This document shows positions 1-7,282 of a stretch of DNA of 38,908 bases, piece after piece. A program made the position numbers and the translations under genes. Numbering within the stretch: position 1 is the stretch's first letter; every line of letters starts with the position of its first letter. The notes below the pieces were generated by a model, which saw only the letters and a list, made by a program, of their open reading frames with translations, did not search any database and was not told the DNA's origin. Source of the DNA: Selenomonas sp. (GTDB lineage Bacteria; Bacillota_C; Negativicutes; Selenomonadales; Selenomonadaceae); NCBI RefSeq assembly GCF_024699275.1, contig NZ_JAILPX010000007.1, forward strand, positions 1 to 38,908, in the 5' to 3' direction.

Positions 1-1
1 A

Positions 2-64
2 CAAAAAATGGCAGGGGCATCCCATTATGCGGTGGTCTATGGTACGGAACCAACTAGCTATTGA
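2..64 (+). CDS. 3' end of an unidentified protein (partial)
   Basis: An open frame enters the window from the left and ends at a TGA at 62-64; its last residues read AGASHYAVVYGTEPTSY. Only about 20 codons are visible, so no family can be named. A hairpin with a T-run follows at about 120-151, which is what is expected after a plus-strand gene. The other two plus frames give less protein-like sequence or stop earlier. It could still be a chance frame. Confidence 0.35.
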   Translation, partial: QKMAGASHYAVVYGTEPTSY

Positions 65-119
65 TGGAAAAATTCAGGAAAGAATGCTAAAGTACGAGCA
101 ATTTTAAGCTTTTTCCCAT

Positions 120-151
120 AGAAAAGGCGGCCCTTTCGGACCGCTTTTCTT
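120..151 (+). terminator. Probable intrinsic terminator
   Basis: GAAAAG and CGG pair with CCG and CTTTTC around a short loop, with one bulged G and one mismatch, and the 3' side is T-rich. It lies about 55 bases after the plus-strand stop at 64 and would end that transcript. Confidence 0.5.
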
Positions 152-215
152 ATGGCAAAAAAACTTACACACTTATCTTGACAAACTCGGAAGCTATCAT
201 TAATCATTAAACACA

Positions 216-261
216 AAAAGATGTTGCAGCAAATGCATCCACATTTGCTGCAACATCTTTT
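216..261 (-). terminator. Strong terminator of the etfB-etfA-lctD operon
   Basis: A perfect 20-bp stem (arms 216-235 and 242-261, starting AAAAGATGTTGCAGC) encloses a 6-base loop. The minus-strand side continues into T-rich sequence. It lies 37 bases after the lctD stop. The A and T runs on both sides mean it could also stop plus-strand transcription. Confidence 0.9.
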
Positions 262-297
262 ATTTTTATCTGGCTCAACGCGGTTTTCCAAAATCCC

Positions 298-1701
298 TTA
301 GGCCTGACATACCTTATGGGGATTCAGAATATTGTTGGGATCAAAGACCTGCTTGATGCCCCGCATCAGCACCAGGCTGGATTCCGGCAAGGATTCCTGC
401 AGATAGGGGCGTTTCACCAAGCCGATACCGTGCTCGCCGGAAACCTGCCCCCGCAAATCATGGGCTTTGGCGTACATACGCTCCATGGCAATGCCCAGCA
501 AGGATTTCCATTTCTTATCCGAGAGATCGTCCTTCAGGATATAAACGTGCAGGTTGCCATCGCCGGCATGACCGAAGGATTTGATGCGGATGCCGATTTC
601 CTGCCGCAGTTCATGGACAAATTCCACAAAATCATTGACCCGGCTGCGGGGAACCACCACATCCACTTCATCCATCATGCTGGTGGATGCCTTGATGGCT
701 TCAAGGAAAGCACCGCGGGTCTTCCATACCGGCAGGCTGCGCTCCTCCGTATCGGCAATCAGGATATCAATGGCGCCCTGATCCAGACAAATCTGAGCCG
801 TCTCATCATAATAGGAAGCGATTTCTTCCATGGTATTGCCATCAAATTTCAGCAGCAGATAGGCATCAGCCTGATTGTCCGGGAACTTCCGGCCCAGATA
901 TTCTTCCGCATCCAGAATGACTTCCCGTTCCATGAACTCAATGGCGGTCGGTACGGATTTAGCCTGAATAATCAAGGGCACCGTGCCAATGGCCTTTTCC
1001 AGCGAAGGGAACGGAACCAGCAGGGTTACGCTCTTTTTGGGCAGCGGCAAAAGTTTCAAGACGGCTTTGGTAACAAAGGCCAGGGTTCCTTCCGAACCGA
1101 TGACCATGTCCTTCAAGTCATAGCCGGAACTGTTCTTGACCACTTTGCCCCCCAGCTGCATGACGGTGCCATCGGCCAGCACCACTTCCAGAGAGCGGAC
1201 ATAATCCCGGGTAACACCGTATTTAACGGCCGTCATGCCGCCCGCATTGGTGCTGATATTGCCGCCAATGGTAGCCGATTTTTCACCCGGATCAGGAGGA
1301 TAATAGAAGCCCTGCTCTTCCACATAGCCCTTCAATTCCATCAGAAGGACCCCCGGTTCCACCGTCAGAGTCAGATTCTTTTCATCCAGCTCCAGGATGT
1401 GATTCATCAGGGTGGTATCAATCATGATACCCCGTTCTACTGCTACAGAAGCACCCACCAAGCCAGTGCCTGCTCCCCGGGGGGTTACGGCAATATGGTG
1501 CTTGTTGGCATAGGCCATGAGTTTGGAAACTTCTTCCGTGGAGGTTACCCGCGCCACCAAGGTAGGATAAGAACGGACACTGGCCAGCTCATCATGGCTA
1601 TATTCTTCATTGATTTCTTCACCGTACAACAGACGTTCTCTATCGATAAATGTGGAAATTTCTGCTAAATCTTCTTCGTTAATCTGTTTATATTCCATCA
1701 T
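298..1701 (-). CDS. lctD: FAD-linked lactate/glycolate oxidase-type dehydrogenase (LctD/GlcD-like)
   Basis: The 467-residue protein has an N-terminal FAD_binding_4 (PCMH-type) domain, with [10 protein letters not shown] near residue 75 and the glycine-rich [10 protein letters not shown] near 147. A C-terminal FAD-oxidase domain follows, with GHAGDGNLH near 378 and [13 protein letters not shown] near 425. Family members oxidise D-lactate or glycolate. The etfA stop and this ATG overlap (ATGA), and a GGGGAGG site lies just upstream inside etfA, so translation is coupled. The etfB-etfA-dehydrogenase order matches the LctBCD complex of Acetobacterium, where lactate oxidation by NAD+ is driven by electron confurcation with reduced ferredoxin. 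That role is inferred from context. Substrate could also be glycolate or another 2-hydroxyacid. A second ATG follows the first immediately, so the start may be one codon later. Confidence 0.9.
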   Translation of the reverse strand: MMEYKQINEEDLAEISTFIDRERLLYGEEINEEYSHDELASVRSYPTLVARVTSTEEVSKLMAYANKHHIAVTPRGAGTGLVGASVAVERGIMIDTTLMNHILELDEKNLTLTVEPGVLLMELKGYVEEQGFYYPPDPGEKSATIGGNISTNAGGMTAVKYGVTRDYVRSLEVVLADGTVMQLGGKVVKNSSGYDLKDMVIGSEGTLAFVTKAVLKLLPLPKKSVTLLVPFPSLEKAIGTVPLIIQAKSVPTAIEFMEREVILDAEEYLGRKFPDNQADAYLLLKFDGNTMEEIASYYDETAQICLDQGAIDILIADTEERSLPVWKTRGAFLEAIKASTSMMDEVDVVVPRSRVNDFVEFVHELRQEIGIRIKSFGHAGDGNLHVYILKDDLSDKKWKSLLGIAMERMYAKAHDLRGQVSGEHGIGLVKRPYLQESLPESSLVLMRGIKQVFDPNNILNPHKVCQA

Positions 1702-2891
1702 GCGATTTTCCTCCCCTGCTGAATCTGGGCAAGCAGCTGCGGTATAATCTCGTACAAATCTCCTACTACGGCATAGTTGGCAACTTTGAAAATCGATGCC
1801 TTGGGATCACTGTTAATGGCAAAAATCTCATCGGAGTGTTCCATGCCTGCTACAAATTGGATGGCACCAGAAACGCCGCAGGTGATGATGAGCTTCGGTC
1901 TTACCGTACGGCCAGACAGGCCAATCTGCCGCCGGGGGTCCATCCACCCTGCTTCAATCAGCGGACGGGTGCAGGCAAAATCACCGCCCAAGGCTTCAGC
2001 CAGCTGATAAACCAGCTCCAAATCCTCTTTTTTCTTGATGCCACGGCCAGCCACCACCAGCACATCGGCATGCTCAATGCTCTTTTCCTTAGGCTTTTTC
2101 GTAATTCCCAGCACAGAAATGCGGGAAACAAGATCTGCATCAGGAACAACCAGCTGTTCAATAGTGCCCGTTGCATCTTTGCTGCGCTGCGGGGCATCCA
2201 TAATCTTATAGCGAACGGTAGCCATTTGCGGGCGGGTATTCGGGGTCAAGATTTCAGCCATGATATTGCCGCCGAAGGCCGGGCGAATCTGAACCAAATC
2301 GGAATTCTCATGGATATCCAACACCGTACAATCTGCCGTCAACCCGGTATGGAAACGAGCGGCCACCCGCGGTGCCAACTGACGGCCAACAGGCGTAGCC
2401 CCCACCAGAATAGCGGCAGGTTTTACCTGATTGATGAACTGTTCAAAGACCTTGGCATAGGATTCAATGTTGAATTCACCCAAGCTCTTCTTATCACAGA
2501 CAAAGACCTTATCCACACCGTAATGGCGCAATTCCTTGGCGGCAATGCTGATATCACTGCCCATGAACAGGGCAAAGACCTGCTGATGGATCTTATCGGC
2601 CAGCTCCCGCGCCTTGCCCAGGAGTTCAAAGGATACCGGATGAATACGGCCATCCACATGATCGATATAAACAGCAATCCCCTGCCATTTACTCTTATCA
2701 ATCTGAACCTTAGGCTCGTCCTCTACAAACTCCATGGCCCCATTGCCTTTTTTGACACAGAGCTTGCAAAGACGGCAGGCAGCTGATACCTCCACCTTGC
2801 CATCTTTTTCCGTCATGGCACCAAAGGGGCAAATCGCCATAAGCGCTTTGATATCTTGAATTTTATCCTGATGAACAACTAATTTTCCCAT
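1698..2891 (-). CDS. etfA: Electron transfer flavoprotein alpha subunit with N-terminal ferredoxin-like domain
   Basis: The 397-residue protein begins with a ferredoxin-like segment carrying Cys21 (in ICPFGAM) and Cys39, Cys42 and Cys45 (CRLCKLC), enough for one [4Fe-4S] cluster. The ETF alpha N-terminal domain follows, then the conserved FAD-binding C-terminal part, with [11 protein letters not shown] and GVSGAIQF. An added iron-sulfur domain on EtfA is typical of the LctC and CarE types found in bifurcating complexes and absent from mitochondrial-type EtfA. The gene starts 32 bases after etfB behind a GAGGAGGT site and overlaps lctD by four bases. The likely role is to shuttle electrons between lctD, EtfB flavin and ferredoxin in the cytoplasm. 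Confidence 0.93.
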   Translation of the reverse strand: MGKLVVHQDKIQDIKALMAICPFGAMTEKDGKVEVSAACRLCKLCVKKGNGAMEFVEDEPKVQIDKSKWQGIAVYIDHVDGRIHPVSFELLGKARELADKIHQQVFALFMGSDISIAAKELRHYGVDKVFVCDKKSLGEFNIESYAKVFEQFINQVKPAAILVGATPVGRQLAPRVAARFHTGLTADCTVLDIHENSDLVQIRPAFGGNIMAEILTPNTRPQMATVRYKIMDAPQRSKDATGTIEQLVVPDADLVSRISVLGITKKPKEKSIEHADVLVVAGRGIKKKEDLELVYQLAEALGGDFACTRPLIEAGWMDPRRQIGLSGRTVRPKLIITCGVSGAIQFVAGMEHSDEIFAINSDPKASIFKVANYAVVGDLYEIIPQLLAQIQQGRKIA

Positions 2892-2923
2892 TATGAAACC
2901 TCCTCGTAACGAAAGGGAATGGA

Positions 2924-3715
2924 TTATGCAATAAATTTGTGGCTCTTCAGTACATTAAACATGCGCTTGGCCAGTTCATCACCTGTTCCCTGCCAGGTCT
3001 CCCGGTCTTTATGGGATTCCGGCGGGAATATCCGCTGTACCTGAGTGGGGGAACCATTCAAGCCATAATGATGTTCATCGGTATCCTCCATGTCCTGTAA
3101 GGTATAGGTTTCAATTGTGCGATCGGCGGTTTCCTTGGATTTCTTATAAGAAGGCAAACGCGGTTCCACGATATCCTTCTGCACCGTAAGCAGGCACGGG
3201 AACTTAACCTTTAGCTGTTCCACATCTTCGGACATTTCCATATCCACCAGAATGGAATCATCTTCTACCCCCTTCACCTGCTTGACATTGCAGACACAGG
3301 GTATTCCCAGCTGCTCGGAAACTTCCGGGCCAACCTGAGCCGTATCCCCATCGGTGGTCTGCAGACCGCAGATAATCAAGTCAAAGGTTCCAAAGCGTTT
3401 GATTCCCTGTGATAAGGTATAGCTGGTGGACAGAACATCTGCACCACCAAACTTGCGATCCGTAATCAGGGCCCCCTTATCTGCCCCCATTGCGAAAGCT
3501 TCGTAGAGAATCTTCTTAGCCGGTGGCGGCCCCATCGTCAGCACATTTACAGTACCACCGTATTGCTCCTTCAGCCGCAAACCAGTTTCCAGCGCATAAA
3601 GGTCATAAGGATTCATTTTTGCATCCGCACCATTACGCTTGAGTACCCCTGTTACCGGATCAACTTCTACTTTGTTCGAACCTGGGACTTGCTTGATACA
3701 AACCAAAATATTCAT
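2924..3715 (-). CDS. etfB: Electron transfer flavoprotein beta subunit (bifurcating type)
   Basis: The 263-residue protein opens with MNILVCIKQVPGSNKV and carries the ETF beta signatures MNPYDLYALE near residue 35, GADKGALITD near 77, and CGLQTTDGDTAQVGPE near 115. The last region binds nucleotide in this family. In bifurcating ETFs this subunit holds the FAD that splits electrons and contacts NAD. It is the first gene of the operon, has a GGAGGG site 9 bases before its ATG, and is preceded by a possible promoter. The length fits the family. Confidence 0.94.
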   Translation of the reverse strand: MNILVCIKQVPGSNKVEVDPVTGVLKRNGADAKMNPYDLYALETGLRLKEQYGGTVNVLTMGPPPAKKILYEAFAMGADKGALITDRKFGGADVLSTSYTLSQGIKRFGTFDLIICGLQTTDGDTAQVGPEVSEQLGIPCVCNVKQVKGVEDDSILVDMEMSEDVEQLKVKFPCLLTVQKDIVEPRLPSYKKSKETADRTIETYTLQDMEDTDEHHYGLNGSPTQVQRIFPPESHKDRETWQGTGDELAKRMFNVLKSHKFIA

Positions 3716-3790
3716 CGCTATTCACCCTCCTTGCTTATACTAATTCGTCATATGATTTTAAATTCCTCTCAAAAATTGAATAAAATTTTC

Positions 3791-3818
3791 TTTATATTGT
3801 GAAACAAATAACAAACAA
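3791..3818 (-). promoter_or_regulatory. Possible etfB promoter
   Basis: On the minus strand TTGTTT (3813-3818) and TATAAA (3791-3796) are 16 bases apart, about 75 bases before the etfB start. The surrounding sequence is very AT-rich, so chance matches are easy. Confidence 0.4.
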
Positions 3819-3834
3819 GATGATAAACGATGAA

Positions 3835-3865
3835 AACCCGCGAAAACACTAAGTTTCCGCGGGTT
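3835..3865 (-). terminator. Terminator of the glyoxalase gene
   Basis: Arms 3835-3847 and 3853-3865 pair around a 5-base loop with one mismatch. On the minus strand the stem ends in GCGGGTTTTC. It lies 28 bases after the gloA stop and separates gloA from the etfB operon. Confidence 0.7.
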
Positions 3866-3893
3866 CAGCACAACTATATTTTTTTATATTTTT

Positions 3894-4277
3894 TCAATAT
3901 TTTTCTTCTACCACCGGTGGCAGGATTTCCACCCAGTACCCATCCGGGTCCACAATGAAATAAATGCCCATGGCGGTATTTTCATAGCAGATACAGCCCA
4001 TTTCCTTGTGCTTAGCATGGGCCGCCTCATAATCATCGGTCCGCAAAGCCAGATGGAATTCATTTTCCCCCAGCTGATACGGCTCCTTGCGATCAGCCAG
4101 CCAGGTCAGCTCCAACTGATGCGCACTGCCCTGCTCATCCCCCATGAAAACAATGGTAAATCCCTCACCATTGATACGACGGACCTCCTTAAGTCCTAAA
4201 GCCTCCTGATAAAACTTCATGCTGCGCTCCAAATCCAGCACATTAAAATTATTATGAGCAAATTTAAACGATGCCAT
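3894..4277 (-). CDS. gloA: Lactoylglutathione lyase (glyoxalase I) family protein
   Basis: The 127-residue protein is a single VOC-fold (vicinal oxygen chelate) protein. Its four expected metal ligands are visible: His8 (FAHNNF), Glu56 (QLELTW), His75 (EFHLAL) and Glu117 (WVEILPP). This matches nickel/cobalt-type bacterial GloA, which isomerises the hemithioacetal of methylglyoxal and a thiol on the way to D-lactate. Its place beside lactate dehydrogenases is consistent with methylglyoxal detoxification. A GGAGGG site precedes the ATG. It appears to be transcribed alone, from the promoter at 4311-4340 to the terminator at 3835-3865. The thiol cofactor cannot be read from the sequence. Confidence 0.88.
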   Translation of the reverse strand: MASFKFAHNNFNVLDLERSMKFYQEALGLKEVRRINGEGFTIVFMGDEQGSAHQLELTWLADRKEPYQLGENEFHLALRTDDYEAAHAKHKEMGCICYENTAMGIYFIVDPDGYWVEILPPVVEEKY

Positions 4278-4310
4278 ATTTTTCCCTCCTTCAATAAAAT
4301 TACCATCAAT

Positions 4311-4340
4311 ATTATAACGCTATTGCTTAAATCTTGTCGA
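4311..4340 (-). promoter_or_regulatory. gloA promoter (shared module)
   Basis: On the minus strand TCGACA (4335-4340) and TATAAT (4311-4316) are 18 bases apart. The segment TATCGACAAGATTT and the ending GCGTTATAAT are identical to the promoter of the DUF1847 gene at 5823-5852. Confidence 0.8.
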
Positions 4341-4369
4341 TAGTTATCTTTTTCCTTCCGAGCTTCCTA

Positions 4370-4473
4370 AACTTTTGCATATACAGTAAGCCCGGTAACA
4401 GATTATGCGTTCCGACGCGTTAGACAAGCTTGTATAAACAAAGGGAAAATATATTCTGTTATTGGGCGCCTTG
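4370..4473. repeat. Tandem palindromic unit, copy 1
   Basis: This ~104-bp unit abuts a second copy with no spacer. It contains a long stem (arms 4390-4413 and 4443-4467) around a ~29-base loop containing GCGTTAGACAAGC. By eye it differs from copy 2 at about 15 positions, nearly all transitions. Several differences preserve pairing: A-T here (GGTAACAG with CTGTTATT) replaces G-C in copy 2. No T-run follows on either strand, so it is not an ordinary terminator. Its nature (structured RNA, REP/MITE-like DNA element) is unknown. Confidence 0.85.
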
Positions 4474-4578
4474 AACTTCTACATATACAGCAAGCCCGGT
4501 GACAGATTATGCGTTCCCGGCGCGTTAGACAAGCCTGTATAAGCAAAGGGAACGTATGATCTGTCACCGGGCGCCTTA
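4474..4578. repeat. Tandem palindromic unit, copy 2
   Basis: The second unit has a 25-bp near-perfect stem (arms 4494-4518 and 4548-4572, beginning GCCCGGTGACAGAT) whose only departures are two G-T type pairs. The loop is nearly the same as in copy 1. It lies 26 bases after the ldh stop, so it would sit in the ldh 3' untranslated region if transcribed on the minus strand. Confidence 0.87.
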
Positions 4579-4604
4579 ATACTGCGTATAATCTTACAGC
4601 TTAA

Positions 4605-5564
4605 TCAGTCGATAACTTTATTAGCCCGCATCACCGACTTAACGCTTTCTGCGCTCTTCTGCATAAGCTCCAGTTCATCAGCCGGCAAATTCAGCGCAAT
4701 GCGTTTCTCTACCCCGTGTCTGCCAATAATGCTGGGCAAAGACAACGCCACATCTTTAAGTCCATATTCCCCGGCAAAGGGCATGGACACCGGCAGAACC
4801 GCACGTTCATCAAAGAGTACCGCTTTCGCCAGCCGGCATGCCCCCATGGCGATTCCCGTATTGGTCCAGCCCTTGGACTGTAAAACATCATAAGCGGTAT
4901 TGACCACTTCCTGAGCAATATCCTGCCGATCCAAGTCCTTGTCATGGTCATAGAATTCATCCAGACGCGCCAGCGGTACACCACCGATATTTACCGTACT
5001 CCAGGCCGGGAAAGCCGAATTGCCATGTTCCCCCAGCATATAGCCCTGCACATCCGCCGCATCCACATGATAATGCCTGCCAATAATGCTCTTGAGCCGC
5101 ATGGTTTCCAAAGTGGTACCCGTGCCAAAGAGACGACCGAGAGGATAATCAAACTCCGTAGCCGCCACATAGGTGGTGATATCCAAGGGATTGGTAATCA
5201 TGATGAAAACGGATTCCCGGGTATATTTGGTGACCTCCCGCATAACCTCCCGGATAACGCCAATATTCTCCTTGGCCAGCGTGAGCCGGTCCAATTTTTG
5301 TCCCGGCAGGATGCTGGGACCTGCATCGCAGATAATCACATCTGCATCCCGGCATTCCTCAAAGCCGCCCGAATGGACATGAATCCCCGGCACATAACTG
5401 CAGGACATGGAATGTACCGCATCCAGGGCTTCCCCATGGGCCACTTCCGGTTTAATGTCAATGCAGGCAATATCCGCCGCCAGCTGACAGGCAATGGCCC
5501 GGGCTAAAACCGCCGACCCCACATGACCTAATCCAATGATTGCTAATTTGTGTGGCTTAAACAA
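4605..5564 (-). CDS. ldh: L-lactate / L-2-hydroxyacid dehydrogenase (LDH/MDH superfamily)
   Basis: The 319-residue protein has the NAD-binding GLGHVG motif (residues 11-16) with Asp36 after strand beta-2. It also has Asn125 in TNPLD, Arg156 in ETMRLKS and the catalytic His180 in GEHGNSAFP. These are the usual substrate and catalysis residues of NAD-dependent LDH. The mobile substrate loop reads GPSILPGQKLDR, which differs from the AGQKPGETR pattern of typical LDHs. Related L-2-hydroxyacid dehydrogenases vary in this loop, so the exact substrate is uncertain. Pyruvate reduction to lactate is the simplest role and would complement the lctD complex nearby. It has its own promoter (5619-5647) with a palindrome at the predicted start of transcription. 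Confidence 0.82.
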   Translation of the reverse strand: MFKPHKLAIIGLGHVGSAVLARAIACQLAADIACIDIKPEVAHGEALDAVHSMSCSYVPGIHVHSGGFEECRDADVIICDAGPSILPGQKLDRLTLAKENIGVIREVMREVTKYTRESVFIMITNPLDITTYVAATEFDYPLGRLFGTGTTLETMRLKSIIGRHYHVDAADVQGYMLGEHGNSAFPAWSTVNIGGVPLARLDEFYDHDKDLDRQDIAQEVVNTAYDVLQSKGWTNTGIAMGACRLAKAVLFDERAVLPVSMPFAGEYGLKDVALSLPSIIGRHGVEKRIALNLPADELELMQKSAESVKSVMRANKVID

Positions 5565-5594
5565 TGTTACATATCCCCTTTATCAACGTATTCC

Positions 5595-5611
5595 TGTAAA
5601 TTACATTTACA
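5595..5611. promoter_or_regulatory. Operator-like palindrome at the ldh transcription start
   Basis: TGTAAATTACATTTACA is a perfect inverted repeat with 7-bp arms and a 3-bp centre. It lies about 8 bp downstream of the ldh -10 box, where a repressor would block initiation. A related TGTAAA occurs again at 5614-5619. The binding protein is unknown. Confidence 0.5.
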
Positions 5612-5618
5612 AGTTTAC

Positions 5619-5647
5619 AGTATACACCCATACGGATTATTTTACAA
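5619..5647 (-). promoter_or_regulatory. ldh promoter
   Basis: On the minus strand TTGTAA (5642-5647) and TATACT (5619-5624) are 17 bases apart, about 55 bases before the ldh ATG. Confidence 0.7.
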
Positions 5648-5822
5648 TTCATTACACAAATTAATTTATATTTTTTCATTGTACGCACAAAGAATACAAT
5701 CATACCGATAAATCACAACAATAAAGAATCCACACAAACTGCAGTACAATCTATGAATAAATCTTCCTATACCAATACGGAACCAATTTTCCTTGCCCGC
5801 CCATATCCAGCAATTTTATCTA

Positions 5823-5852
5823 TCGACAAGATTTGGACAACGGCGTTATAAT
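5823..5852 (+). promoter_or_regulatory. Promoter of the DUF1847 gene (shared module)
   Basis: TCGACA (5823-5828) and TATAAT (5847-5852) are 18 bases apart, with GGCG just before the -10 box. The element matches the gloA promoter at 4311-4340 almost base for base. The rest of the 5565-5896 spacer holds the ldh promoter and operator and no gene. Confidence 0.8.
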
Positions 5853-5896
5853 TTATGATAAGAGCCTGTAATCATAAAACTTTAGGAGGTTTTATC

Positions 5897-6502
5897 ATGA
5901 AAGCAGATTGTGCCAACTGCAAGACTCATGCTTGCTATACCCAGGGAGTAAATTGTACCGGCTTGGACAGGGAAACGATTCTGAGTGCCTATAACGAGGA
6001 AGAACGGCAGATTATGAAAGCCGCTGCCTATGTGGAAGGTACCTTCTACAGCAACATCACCCGTTTGCAGGAAACCGCCGAGTTTGCCAAGGCCATGGGC
6101 TATAAAAAACTGGGCATGGCTTTCTGTATCGGCCTGAATGCCGAAGCCAAATACATTGCCCGCTACTACCGCCAGCAGGGCTTTGAGTTCTATAGTGTCT
6201 GCTGCAAGAATTGCAGCTTTAACAAAAAAGAATTGGGGCTTAAACAGGTCAAGCCGGAACTGGAACACGAGGCCATGTGCAACCCCAAGATGCAGGCCAA
6301 GATCCTGGCAGAAAAGGGTACCGAACTCTTTATCTCCTGCGGCCTTTGCGTTGGCCATGATACCCTATTCAATGGAGCCTGCCCAGGTCCTGTGACTACG
6401 CTGGTGGTAAAGGATCGCCTGCTGGCCCACAATCCCTTAGGTGCCATATACTCCCGTTATTGGAAACGCAAACTAGGCATTATGGACGAAGGGGAAGTCT
6501 GA
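5897..6502 (+). CDS. Cysteine-rich DUF1847 family protein
   Basis: The start is taken as the ATG at 5897, 7 bases after an AGGAGG site; the longer frame adds 14 residues with no ribosome site. The 201-residue product carries many cysteines in pairs: CANCKTHAC at the N-terminus, CCKNCSFNKKELG near residue 105, and FISCGLCVGHD near 150. It ends with the conserved ACPGPVTTLVVKDRLLAHNPLGAIYS. This pattern fits DUF1847 proteins, thought to bind metal; no reaction is established. It is a single-gene unit between its own promoter and the terminator at 6531-6560. Sharing a promoter type with gloA suggests a common control. Confidence 0.85.
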   Translation: MKADCANCKTHACYTQGVNCTGLDRETILSAYNEEERQIMKAAAYVEGTFYSNITRLQETAEFAKAMGYKKLGMAFCIGLNAEAKYIARYYRQQGFEFYSVCCKNCSFNKKELGLKQVKPELEHEAMCNPKMQAKILAEKGTELFISCGLCVGHDTLFNGACPGPVTTLVVKDRLLAHNPLGAIYSRYWKRKLGIMDEGEV

Positions 6503-6530
6503 TTCCCTATCCTCTCTTGAATACAATAAT

Positions 6531-6560
6531 AGCGGCAACGGTTAATTTTCCGTTGCCGCT
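6531..6560. terminator. Bidirectional terminator between the DUF1847 gene and pflA
   Basis: Perfect 11-bp arms AGCGGCAACGG (6531-6541) and its complement (6550-6560) surround an 8-base loop. AT-rich tails lie on both sides. The pflA stop codon (6542-6544) falls inside the loop. Confidence 0.85.
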
Positions 6561-7276
6561 AATTTTATATCCGCCTGGCACAAGGCCTGACGAAAAGCGC
6601 ATATCTCTTCTTTTGTCGGTTCGGACACATCCTGCAGCGGATAGTCCCAACCTAAAGCCTGCCATTTGGCAATGCCCAGAGTATGGTAGGGCAGGATTTC
6701 CACCTCCACCTCTCCCGGCAGGCTGTGCACGATGCGGATAAGTTCGGCCAAGCTATCCTTCCCTGCCGTATAGCCAGGAATCAGCACATAGCGCAGGGTC
6801 ACCGGCTTGCGTTTGGCCACCAGCAGCAGGTTTTCCCGCACAGTGCGCAAACTGGCTTTGGTCAGAGCCTGGTAACTGGCTTCAGTACTGCCCTTGAGGG
6901 AAAACAGAACCCGATCTGTATGGGGAAGCACCTGCATAAAGGCCTCTTTCTCCGCCAGACCGCAGGTATCGATGGCGGTCTGAAAGCCCGATGCCTTTGC
7001 ACCAGTCAGCAGTTCCGCCAGAAAATCCGGCTGCAGCATGGGTTCCCCGCCGGAAACCGTCAAGCCGCCACCAGAGGATTCATAAAACTGACGATAATCT
7101 TCCATATCCGTCAGGATTTCCGGAACCGTAATGGTCTGCTCTCCCCGCGCCCAGGTATCGGGGTTATGACAGAAGGCACACCCCATCCGACAGCCAGCCA
7201 GAAAGAGCACATAGCGGATGCCCGGGCCATCTACCGTGCCAAAGGAAAGTTTTGAGTGATAATATCCCTTCGTCAT
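6542..7276 (-). CDS. pflA: Pyruvate formate-lyase activating enzyme (radical SAM)
   Basis: The 244-residue protein has the radical SAM cluster motif at Cys29, Cys33 and Cys36 (CRMGCAFCHNPDTW) and the GGE-type motif VSGGEPMLQPDF near residue 75. PflA uses S-adenosylmethionine and a [4Fe-4S] cluster to place a glycyl radical on PflB. It starts only 6 bases after the pflB stop with no clear ribosome site of its own, so translation is probably coupled. The length matches the family. Confidence 0.95.
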   Translation of the reverse strand: MTKGYYHSKLSFGTVDGPGIRYVLFLAGCRMGCAFCHNPDTWARGEQTITVPEILTDMEDYRQFYESSGGGLTVSGGEPMLQPDFLAELLTGAKASGFQTAIDTCGLAEKEAFMQVLPHTDRVLFSLKGSTEASYQALTKASLRTVRENLLLVAKRKPVTLRYVLIPGYTAGKDSLAELIRIVHSLPGEVEVEILPYHTLGIAKWQALGWDYPLQDVSEPTKEEICAFRQALCQADIKLAATEN

Positions 7277-7282
7277 CGCTGC

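Noticed and set aside
179..207. TTGACA followed after 17 bases by TAATCA on the plus strand
   Set aside because: It would fire straight into the terminator at 216-261 with no gene behind it; probably a chance match.
58..291. 77-residue minus-strand cysteine-rich frame
   Set aside because: It runs through the 20-bp terminator stem at 216-261 and the hairpin at 120-151; the cysteines come from TGCTGCAAC repeats in the stem.
316..1668. Long plus-strand open frame opposite lctD
   Set aside because: It is the antisense shadow of a well-matched FAD dehydrogenase gene; it has no ribosome site and reads as low-complexity His/Gln/Phe-rich sequence.
4370..4578. CRISPR-like repeat
   Set aside because: There are only two units, directly abutting without spacers, and each is ~104 bp with internal dyad; this is not CRISPR architecture.
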